Below are positions 55,501 to 64,000 of a stretch of 64,000 bases of DNA, one piece after another. The notes under the pieces are model-generated. The model ran no database searches. It had not been told where the DNA came from and saw nothing but the letters and a program-made list of their open reading frames with translations. Made by a program: the position numbers and the translations under genes. Position 1 is the stretch's first letter. Each line of letters opens with the position of its first letter. This DNA comes from Eupeodes corollae (lineage: Eukaryota > Arthropoda > Insecta > Diptera > Syrphidae): assembly GCF_945859685.1 (NCBI RefSeq), contig NC_079147.1, forward strand, positions 134,316,645-134,380,644, read 5' to 3'.

Positions 55501-58500
55501 AAACAGTTCCCATAGGAACTTTTTCTTCAACTGTTTTTGTTTTGACATGAGAAATTTGAAGATACGATACAATGGTATGATGTGCATTGAGGCAGCAATG
55601 CACTGATTGGATATTTATTAGGGTCAGAGTTAAGAAACAAGTCTAAGGTGTTTGCAGGCTGACCTGCATCGTCACGAATTCGAGTTGGCTCATCAGCAAG
55701 TTAATTAATTGACTTAGAATTCAGCAAACCTTCCTTCGGGTGTTGTTTGGACAGAAAAGCGAAGACAAGAAGAATTGGTACTGTAAAATCGCCGCAATGA
55801 CGATTTCAGTGTAAGGATAATGTGCAACAATTCTTTGAACGGAGTCGGGCAGAGCATCAAATTTTTTAAAAATTGCATTTCTAAATCATAATCTGCAACT
55901 AAAGATCGCTAGTCTATATGTTGCAACGGCATCAACTTGCGGTAAAGAAATTAATGCACAATGTCATCAACGTCACATTTTTTTTAATTGGAAATACAAA
56001 GGCGGAGACGCTTTAATTCCTAGGATTCATTTGATTCCGAATGACATGCCATTTGACTTTAAACGGTTACATTCTCCAGTGCCGCAAGCATTTGCAATGC
56101 CAATAAATAAATCTCTAGAACTATCGGAAATTCGTCGCTCTAGTATTGAAGTGCCGTTTACGCCAAGACTCATATTTTGATAAATCTTTTTTCGTTGCTG
56201 AGATATTCGTATATATGTACATCAAAATCAACAAGTTCAAGTACTTTTTTGACGTAAACGCCAAATTTTGGAATTTACGGCAAATTTTTCATGCAATTAA
56301 CGTACGTCTTATTGTCTAAGAACATACATAAGTCATCGAAAATAAAATGATCGTTTAGTATTGATTTGACGTATGTGCATAGAAATTTCAGTAAAAGGCT
56401 TAGAAATCGTATATACGACGTACGTCACAATCACGAAAAATATTTTATTTTTCACGGGCCTACCTAGCATCGAAAAAAAGTATAAATACCGAAGCGGACG
56501 AAAAATATTTATCAGTAGTCTGCTTAGGCTCGTGAAGAGAGAACGTGCCAAAATGAATTCTCCAGTGCCTGATATGAATGCGGAACTTCTTTCGTAAGAA
56601 TTACATAAATTCATATGAAATAAAGTTTTATTTTAATGGTTCACATGTTTTAAATTAATCGACGAGGTTGTTCCAAATGAAATGGAATTTCAGGAAGATG
56701 CTTATGCTTCAAATTCAAGCGGTTCAGACTTTAGTATAGAAAGAAAAACATGAATTTTTATTGGAAACTTTTTGTTTTTAAGGATTCCTCTTTTGTTTTG
56801 GAATATTGCACGCCACGGCCTTTTGAGAATATTTTGAGGATTATTCCTTCTGGTAAAAGTTTGCTTAAATGATTAGAATATTCTAAAAATACCTATCCCT
56901 ACCTTCATCTTAACAGATAGCGATATGAGTCCGACAAATTCAACGATAAAATGCCAGCGGAAACCAGGATTGTGGACACATCACATTCAAAAACGATTGC
57001 GAGAATATGGAAAAGAATACAAAAATGCTGAAGGCAAAACCAAACCAAAAAAGAAAATCTTGGAAGCATACTTGCTTTTATTTATGCACGAAAAACTTTT
57101 AGATCTTGCCGGACAGTTAAAAATCAGTATTTTACTGTAAATTCGTTAAGCAAGTTCTTATAAAGCGAAGGCCAGTAAATGATTCGACAAAAAATTAGAC
57201 AAACTTTAAATTTGTATATGCAAATTGGTGAGAGGATTCATCAAGTCTGCAAACAAATTTTCTTGAGTACGCTATGCATAAACGAAAAAAGAATTCACTA
57301 TTATGTACTTTAATAATTTAAATGAAATCGGTTCTCATCATCCTTCCAAAAAAGGAAAAAATGTTAAGAAGGTTACTCCACCAACTAAAATTAAAGAAGT
57401 ACACGACCACATCAACAGTTTCCCAACAGTAGACTCGCATTATTGCAAGGCAAGTTCAGGCCGAAAATATTTAGAGAGCCACCTGCACATCACACAAATG
57501 TACAACTTGTATAGAGAGTAAGCCCAAAAAAGATCAGTGCGATCGCTGTTTAACTTTTAAAGCAAAAGACAACCCAACGAATTCTGAAACTGTTGAATTT
57601 AATATGCACAGGGATGAAAAAATATCCATGAAAGCTGATAGAGACCTTGGCAGAAACAATTTAGACCCGAAAAACTTAATAATATGTTATCCGAAAAAAA
57701 AGAGTTGAATGTTTTAAATTTAACAGCAACAATCTGTTCCTCTAAAAAGCCAAAGATTACCTATTGTGCTATAAAAAAAAAACACATATCCAAAGAAAAA
57801 CTTGAAGATATCTTTCTCTTCTCTTTCATGTCTTCGGAAGATAAATTATACTACGAAGCCTTATTTGAACTATGTAAACATAATTAATTTATTTATTAAT
57901 TTTTTAAAGAATTTTAATTTTGTTTACTGTTTGTTAAGTTGCAATAACAGCAAAGTGCCATTTTTCTCGTTTATTTAAGAAAACAAAGTACAAAAATGTT
58001 GGAGTCATTAATTTTAAGTTTATTTTTCTTTTTCTATTCGTATATGAACTGTAACGTACTTTTTAAAAGTACCTACGTACAATATTGTGATATATTTGTA
58101 TACAATATACAAATGCATTCTAAAATAAAATGTATGTTCCGTTTTAAGCTGTGCCTTTTATTATGAAAAACAATTTTAAATTTAGAAAGTGAGAATACAG
58201 AATCAATTTTTTTTGACGTATGTCTGTGTATGAAGAGGAAAGGAACTTGCCATTTTGATGGAGTATACGACAAACTCATTTTGGACAAAATTTTAAATAT
58301 TTTGAAAACTTAAAGACTAACAGATGATGGATAACATGTATATGAAAGAGAATTCTCAACAATATATCATATGAGAAAATCAAAAAATTTCAGCGGTTAG
58401 TTTTTTGTAGTAGACTTCCAAACATTCAAACCCGATTTCCCAAAAATGTAAAAATGGCGTATACGGCACAACACTAGGGCGACGAATTCTTCTATTCATT

Positions 58501-61500
58501 GATCTTGAAAATCCATGATTTGCATTATAACCAGTTATATATCGCCTGTTCCCGGTTCGGAATACCAACTAAACTATTTATATACGCCTCAGAAAAAAAT
58601 TTTATTTATCATAAACCATAAGAATAATAAAAACTTTATTTCTGAAATAATGTTTTAACTAATTATACCGCGGTCGGATAGTTTTATATAAAATAACTCT
58701 ACATTATATTTTCAAGTCCCAACCGTTTCTATTAAATGACTTGCAAATTACAATTTGTCCAACTGACTGTATTTTTAATAAATATTTATTGCTGTATCTC
58801 AGCACTTCAGCTGCAGCGTATGGTGCGGTACAGTAGTATGTAATGACTTGCTATATGCTATTGTTTTATTAAATGACATGCGAATTAGTTTGTTGATGTC
58901 ACTTTAATAATATATAATCTATCTATAGCAATATTCAATATGAAGTTTCCACTTAATGTTTGTATTGTTTTTGTTTTAGATTTATTAGACTGTTATTATT
59001 AATTATTTACTATTGCGTAAGACTAACAATTTTGTTTTTTTTTTTTAAATAGTATTATCAAGATTTTAATATGTATGGTATGATGACATGAACATAATTA
59101 TATATTATCATTGGATTTATGGTCAAATAATTGTACAGTCTTATAAAAGTTTTTGGTACTTGTAAATTAAAAAAATATTCATGTAATTTATGTTAATCAG
59201 ATCAACAGACTTTTCTCAGTAAAGCTAATACCTGTTCAAAAAGGCAAAAATCAAGACAAAGTTAGAAACACAATTTTGAAAAATGCTTTTATAATATTTA
59301 CTCGTTTTTTATTCATCATTGATTGGTTGTTTTCGTAAATTGTAGAAACAATTCTCAAAAATGTAAGACGGTGGAATTCAGATTGTAACCATTTTCAAGT
59401 TGACCTCACAAAATTTTAAATTTCGGTGTATTCATGTTTTCTGTACAACTTATAAGATACAAATCAATTCCGGACAAAATAGATTTTAATTCATGAAAAT
59501 TTTTACAAACAGTGAGGAACAAGACACCAAAAATAGAAAAACTGATTTATCAATTAAACATACACAGTCTTATTTAATAGAATTCGCTAAACAGATGAAT
59601 AGTTATACAGTGAATAAGGATTTATGTAGGCTCTATGTAACGTTGCAAAAATTCCTATTTATAAAAAAATCTGCTATAAATTTTAGTTATACAATGCTTA
59701 TATCAAAAAAAGTGCCAAAAGTACTATAAAATCTGCTAGTTGTCATAGCAACTAAAATATAACAAAATAATTCCAATTATTTGTATGATATTCTCTTTCG
59801 AAAATCTATATTTTTTTTAGATTCTTCGTTTCTTCGGCTCACGAGCTAAACTCGAGAGGCATTATTGTTTTTATTTTAATTTCAAAAAGAGAGGAGAGAA
59901 ATCAAAATGACATTTACGAAATAATAATAACAATAATTTCCTTATGTAGGCTCTATTCAACCTCAAAACGCGTTTAGCTTATTATGGGACTATGCAACCT
60001 TGTATAAGTTTTATAAATAGCATTTTTGCGTTTAGAGGCATTATAGAGATAACATAACTTTATGTAGGCTCTATACAGCGTTTTTAAATAAGACTGACAA
60101 TTTTTAAATGATTCTTTTTGTCTGAAAAACGCCTCATTAATTTTTGAGAAATTTGTTTGTAAGATAATAATATACGCAAATCATTTTGATGTTGGTTTAA
60201 CGGAGTCCTCTAACAAGCTAGTGCTAGCATTGAATTATCTTCTTTTAACTTAGAAAAATGAATGATTGATAGTATCAAAATTAAAAGTTTAAAAAAACTT
60301 ATTTTAATAAACTGCTTAAGAAAATATGACACGTCCAAAAATTGATAATAGTTTTTTTAAGAAGTATCAAAAACAAGCAATAAAATTGGTGGAAATTGGT
60401 TTTGGCTAAAAATCTCGTTAACAAAAATAGATTTTTAAATCAAACTATCGAAATGGTTTTCGTCTCAAGTATTAAGAGGACAAACAAAAAAAATGTACTT
60501 CAAATTATTTATTTCACACAAAATATTTTAATGAATTCCAGCCTCTTGTTTACATTCTTTACATTCTTTTTTATCAAAACTTTGAACTTGCATTCGAAAT
60601 TTTCAAAAACTATTGACATAAATTAATAAGTTTTGTATTAAGACCAAAAACAAATTGTTTGACATACACTGCCAATCACTAGGATGAGGCCACATATTTT
60701 TCAACCGATTTTCGTTCTTTATACCTGCTGGAAATTTCGTACCAATAAAAATTTACTACATTTGAGTAGGTAGATATTTTCTTTAAAAAAAGTAATAAAA
60801 TTAAGGGGTTAAATAGAAAAAACAGTTGGAATTTCCCTGCATTAATTAAAGAGCTACTTAAAAACAGTATGAAAAAGTGCGTCACTTGGATGAGGCCACA
60901 TGAAAAATCTTATAAAATATCAAAAAAATGAAAGAAATGTTTACAGTTTTTGGTTTTCAAACTCTTATATATTAAGTTTTTCTCAATTAATAATGAGTAT
61001 GCCCCCAATTTTTCGATATGATGTCTATTAGACGGTTTGGAATGGAATCATAAAGTTTTTTTAAATAGTCATGTGAAATTTCGTCCCAGGCATCACGGAT
61101 AGCTTCAATTAAGGAGTCCTTGTCTTCAAATTGTCTACCGCCTTCATAAACTTTTCGAGATAGCCATGCCCATACGTTTTCGATTATGTTCAAGTCCGGT
61201 GAATAGGGTGGCCATGGCAAAAGCTCTACGTTTTCTGATAAAATTCATTAATGTAGGAAAATTCCAACGGTCTTTTCTAATTAACCCTATAATTGTATCA
61301 CTTTGTTTTAAGAAAATATGTACCTACTCTCATGTAGTAAAATTTTCCGGGTTAAACAAATTCCAACAGGTATCGGACCGAAAATCGGTTGAAAAATATG
61401 TGGCCTCATCCTAGTGATTGCCAGTGTAGTTGCAGGTATAGTTTGCAGTTTTTTTTTTGGAATTTTTCTTCATTTTATGTATTTTTTTTATAAAATTGCC

Positions 61501-63487
61501 CCTACCTCCTAAATGGGTTAAATAGACCTCCGTTCATAGTATGAAAGCTTGTTTTTGACGATACTTTACCTTGTGCCCTATTTATGGTTCTCTTGGAGTC
61601 AATTCTTATGAAACGTTTGAATGCAAATATTCTTAGAGTCATTGAAGAATTTGATAACGAAATGAACTACTTCAAATACAATTACAATGTTTTGAACGAA
61701 TTATATTTGTATTTGTTAAATCTTAGCTAAATTGAAGTTTAAAGTTCGCTCTATAATATAAAAAAAGAGGATGGGATGCGACCCACACTGATAGTAAATC
61801 GAATAGGCAGTTTTCTTTACAAAGAATAAAAACCTAAACACATAAAATATTAAAAATTAGTAAAAATTGATTTTCGATTCAAATAACTTTTAAAAAGTCT
61901 GAGATATTGGCTTTAAACTACTTTTATCTATCAAAAAATATTGTTTTCAATTTTTAGTAAAATTTTGAAAAAAATGGAATTGACAATTTTTTTGCAAAAA
62001 ATAAAAACTTAAAAGAAAATTAAACAAAAGTTGGTAAAAATTGATTTTCGACTCAAATATCTTTTCAAAACTTTGAGATCATGGCTTCCAGCTAATTTTA
62101 TCTTACAAGAAATATTGTGTTCAATATTTAGAAACATTTTGAGAAAAATCTAATATACAGTTTTTTTTACAAAAAATAAAAACCTAACAAAAAAAACAAT
62201 AAAATACAAATTTTCTCATGACTCAAACAGCTTTTAAAAATTAAAAATATTATCTACCAACTCTTTTTATTTGACAGAAAATGTTGTTTTCGATATTAAT
62301 TATTTTATAAAATTCCAACAGGACGTATTTTCATAAAAAATTAAAATTTACAATCTGTGTAACAAAATGTATTAGACGTCCAAAAAGCTTCCCGATCGTA
62401 CGAACGTATGTACACACTCAGGCACAGACGTCTCTCTAAAAATCTTTTATTTAAATTCTATAGTTACCTTGAAAAGTCCAGAAAAAATTTAACATTTTTA
62501 ATTCGGCAAATCGACAAAATATCTACTATTCAGAAACATTCCATTCAATAGACTTGAATTTAAATTAAAACAGTAAGTGAGGTTTTTCACAATTGTTGGC
62601 TATTGTTATTCATTTTTATTGAATATCTGATCTTGATGGTAGTCATTGGCCATTCGAGTTGATGCAAAGTTATTTGTATGCTTAATTGTTGTTTGTATTT
62701 AAAGAACTCTTAATAAATTCTATTCAAATCCTATAGCGTGCTCGTTTAAAGGCATTCCAGTGGAGCAGCATATTCTCCAATACGTATTTCACTAATTACA
62801 GTACCTACGTAATGCATGCATTTTTACAATAAACTATTTCAAAAACGATGCACTAGTAGTTCTCAAGAATTTTTCTGCACTTTTGGCCTACTTCGCTTGC
62901 TAATGATTTAATAATTTCGTTATGGCCTTCTAACCCAATTAAATGACAGACAAATTTGCGCTGCAACCCACAAGAAAATTACAATTTCTTACAAAAACCT
63001 GACTGAACCAAGCAGAATGTTAATAAAGGCAAACGATTATTTCTTGGACTTGTTCAACGTTATTGTTTTTATTTTGATAAAGTCCCAACGTTTGTATTTA
63101 CACATTTTCCTAAAATTATTTTTATATTTAAGTCCCTTTCTTCTTGAACCGATTAAGAAAATCAAAAACCAAAAATCCTAACGATTAAAAAAATTTAAAA
63201 AAAAACAAAAATCCTAAGGGTTACTTACCATTCATGGTTGTAACCAAAGCCTTTACTTCAATGCCTTTGTATTTCTTATCACTCATCGGATATGGTGATA
63301 TAACTGTAACTTCATGACCTTTTTCTGCAAGTCCTTTCATCAAAGCCTCACCAAAAATAAAATGCGATTTAGATGCTATTGGAAACACACCAAGAATTTT
63401 ATAACCATTTATAATTTTTGGTAAAGTTACAGTGATAAAACAAATTAATACAAAACTAAGCCAACTGTGTTTGAAATTAAAATTCAT
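52524..63487 (-). CDS. UDP-glycosyltransferase (UGT) gene 2, 9.4-kb intron
   Basis: This is an ER-membrane UGT like gene 1. Exon 1 is 63487-63229 and exon 2 is 53839-52524, joined in phase 1 (donor GTAAGT, acceptor TTTCAG), giving 524 aa with no stop. The N-terminus is hydrophobic (signal peptide) and is followed by GYKILGVFP and ASKSHFIFGEAL, with the likely catalytic His. The signature FITHGGLLSTTESIYHGKP and DQFLNMARA lies near residue 362. A membrane helix near 480-505 and a KSKIN dilysine-type tail end the protein. Intron position and phase are the same as in gene 1, whose intron is only 206 bp; here the intron holds at least four kinds of mobile DNA. Joining the exons across 9.4 kb rests on matching phase and family alignment. 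No cDNA is available to me. Confidence 0.88.
53992..54001. repeat. Left target duplication of foldback element
   Basis: ACTTATTTCT occurs here and at 54553-54562, on either side of the GTCGAC-rich element. A 9-10 bp duplication is what foldback/Mutator-type elements make. Confidence 0.6.
54001..54552. mobile_element. Foldback-like element with GTCGAC repeats
   Basis: The ends are inverted and imperfect (GGGTGGCGTACGAATGG against GGTTGGGTACGATTTGCC on the other strand). The left arm (54018-54170) repeats AAAATGTCGACT-like units; the right arm (54395-54540) carries the same unit inverted. The middle holds an 80-bp perfect palindrome. No ORF. Long arms built from short degenerate repeats and a 9-10 bp target duplication are foldback features. 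It lies in the UGT gene 2 intron. Confidence 0.65.
54321..54400. repeat. 80-bp perfect palindrome
   Basis: Two 40-base arms, TCGACAGTGACAAAGTGAAT... to ...GCATGCGGC and its exact reverse complement, meet at 54360/54361 with no spacer and no mismatch. The partial unit TTCACATGCATGCGGCG also occurs at 54266-54282. Confidence 0.95.
55030..55540 (+). repeat. Repeat family A fragment in UGT intron
   Basis: TTTAACTTTCCATAGAAAGTG, TTGACATTTCTCGACATTTC, the CGTACG core (55164-55188), ACCATAGCAGTTTGAAAAA and part of the AT-rich zone, truncated before the tandem units. The segment around GTACGG is shortened relative to other copies. Confidence 0.7.
55878..56170 (+). pseudogene. Helitron helicase C-terminal fragment
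   Basis: The plus strand reads, with frame slips, HNLQLKI near 55890, WKYKGGDALIPRIHLIPND (55990-56045) and MPFDFKRLHSPVPQAFAM, then INKS. These match the end of Helitron PIF1-like helicases (GxxxIPRIxLxPxDxPFxFKRxQFPVRxAFAMTINKxQGQS). The remainder is lost. It may come from the same family as 50290-51195. Confidence 0.65.
56540..57890 (+). pseudogene. Transposon-linked protein remnant (HINSFP...SHY type)
   Basis: Scattered frames give an N-terminal Met-Asn-Ser-Pro start (56551), an acidic serine-rich segment near 56690, then PGLWTHHIQKRLREYGKEYK and NAEGKTKPKKKI (56965-57055), then HDHINSFPTVDSHYCKASS and LHITQMYNLYRE (57400-57520), and a lysine-rich end (57684-57887). I recall this motif order from large uncharacterised insect proteins that occur in many copies and are probably transposon-encoded. 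Catalytic residues were not identified. Stops and frameshifts are present. Confidence 0.45.
57900..60660. other. AT-rich intronic DNA with a thrice-repeated 15-mer
   Basis: No gene or transposon was recognised. TTATGTAGGCTCTAT occurs at 59622-59636, 59942-59956 and 60060-60074. The ORF at 59493-59729 shows no domain. Confidence 0.45.
60667..61426. mobile_element. 760-bp Tc1-like deletion derivative with ~190-bp TIRs
   Basis: Each end reads CACTGSCAATCACTAGGATG inward and is flanked by TA (60665-60666 and 61427-61428), the Tc1/mariner target. Inverted similarity continues for about 190 bp on both sides (60667-60855 and 61240-61426), including GAGGCCACATATTTTTCAAC and CTACATTTGAGTAGG. Between lies only the end of a transposase on the minus strand. 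A second GGATGAGGCCACAT stands near 60890, so the left side has an extra internal copy. It is MITE-like and non-autonomous. Confidence 0.8.
60987..61220 (-). pseudogene. Tc1-like transposase, C-terminal exon remnant
   Basis: The frame gives MPWPPYSPDLNIIENVWAWL, then DKDSLIEAIRDAWDEIS and YDSIPNRLIDII. The third catalytic acidic residue (N-IENVW) is present, while the first two lie in the deleted part. The 77 codons are open to the stop, so the deletion is probably recent relative to other debris in the window. Confidence 0.8.
61766..62530 (-). repeat. Repeat family A copy in UGT intron
   Basis: In plus-strand order: GATGGGATGCGACCCACAC-TGATAG (hairpin end, 61770), about three tandem units, and the CGTACG block (62392-62412). 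It ends with CAGACGTCTCTCTAAAAATC and TTCGGCAAATCGACAAAAT. The AT-rich middle of longer copies is missing. Confidence 0.65.
62531..63228. other. 5' part of UGT gene 2 intron
   Basis: AT-rich; no transposon or regulatory element could be supported. Confidence 0.4.
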
Positions 63488-63549
63488 TTTAACTTAGCAC
63501 TATATTTCGATAAGAATTACAAAAATTATCCGAATAAGTTAACAATCCG

Positions 63550-63584
63550 CTGAGAATAGAATAGAACTGACAACAAAATTTATA
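63550..63584 (-). promoter_or_regulatory. Candidate core promoter of UGT gene 2
   Basis: On the minus strand, TATAAA (63584-63579) lies 33 bases before the A of a TCAG initiator-like motif (63553-63550), about 65 bp ahead of the start codon at 63487. The spacing fits a TATA/Inr promoter, but both motifs are short. Confidence 0.4.
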
Positions 63585-64000
63585 CAAGTCAAATTCAAAA
63601 CAATGTAAGTGATGCGCTGTTGTTTTAAGATTTACCTTTAACACTGTTGCCAAGTATGCACATTTTGAATTTAAAACTGTCTACTCTCTGAAAAACTAAT
63701 TTTTCAATAAAAGGCTTTCGATAAAAGTCTCAATTTTATTTCTGATTTGTTGGCATTTAGCTAGATCGATATTTTATTTTAAGTTTAAGCTTTTAAATTT
63801 TGTAAAAGTACGTTATGATTACTTTAAGTCAACGCACATGTCATGCATCAAAATTGCAAATATTTCTATAACATAAATAACGTCAGCCATATTAGCTTTT
63901 TCTCAAACGTCAACACCGTAACGTGCCACTATATCGCGTGCGACCATACATAGACGCAGTGTTTACTTTTTTGTTCTTGAACGAGTGTGTTATTATAAAA

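Noticed and set aside
55560..55860. Minus-strand frame with RDDAGQPANT
   Set aside because: It reads like coding debris, but I could not match it to any family, so no call is made.
56333..56614. 93-codon minus-strand frame
   Set aside because: The plus strand there also carries an open frame and neither shows a recognisable domain; probably chance.

Overview
This is an AT-rich stretch of eukaryotic, insect-type DNA, most likely from a fly (Diptera). The signs are two two-exon UDP-glycosyltransferase (UGT) genes with ER-retention tails, arthropod transposon families (BEL/Pao, RTE, I/Jockey and CR1-like LINEs, copia, Tc1/mariner, PIF/Harbinger, piggyBac, hAT, Helitron) and a tRNA-derived SINE. 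I cannot name the species from the sequence alone.

Layout. 0-4.8 kb: a mariner-type remnant carries a near-complete RTE-like LINE with a 12-bp target duplication, followed by a hAT transposase fossil. 5.9-7.7 kb (+): UGT gene 1, 522 aa, two exons and a 206-bp intron. 8.7-17.1 kb: LINE and copia debris. 18.2-27.5 kb: an I/Jockey-like LINE (minus strand) split by a complete, apparently young BEL/Pao retrotransposon (19296-25492) with identical 215-bp LTRs, a 5-bp target duplication and an uninterrupted 1735-codon gag-pol. 27.5-41 kb: AT-rich DNA with mariner, LINE, piggyBac and repeat fragments. 41.9-43.4 kb: a TIR-bounded element holding the 3' ends of two unrelated host genes, HPF1-like and ATPAF2-like, tail to tail. 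44.6-47.9 kb: a PIF/Harbinger pair (transposase and MADF protein), with the MADF gene split by a tandem-repeat-bearing element. 50-52 kb: a Helitron helicase fragment inside that same repeat family. 52.5-63.5 kb (-): UGT gene 2, 524 aa, whose single 9.4-kb intron holds a foldback element with an 80-bp perfect palindrome, Helitron and repeat fragments, and a 760-bp Tc1 deletion derivative.

The only apparently functional host genes are the two UGTs. They encode ER-membrane enzymes that would conjugate sugar to small lipophilic compounds. They share the position and phase of their single intron, so they probably arose by duplication, but they now point toward each other about 45 kb apart with mobile DNA between.

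Least expected contents: (i) the element carrying HPF1/ATPAF2 gene ends; (ii) a repeat family, called family A here, with at least a dozen copies in the window, CGTACG-rich at one end, with ~172-bp internal tandem repeats and a hairpin-capable other end; (iii) the foldback/palindrome element. All element names rest on reading translations and motifs by eye; no database search was run.
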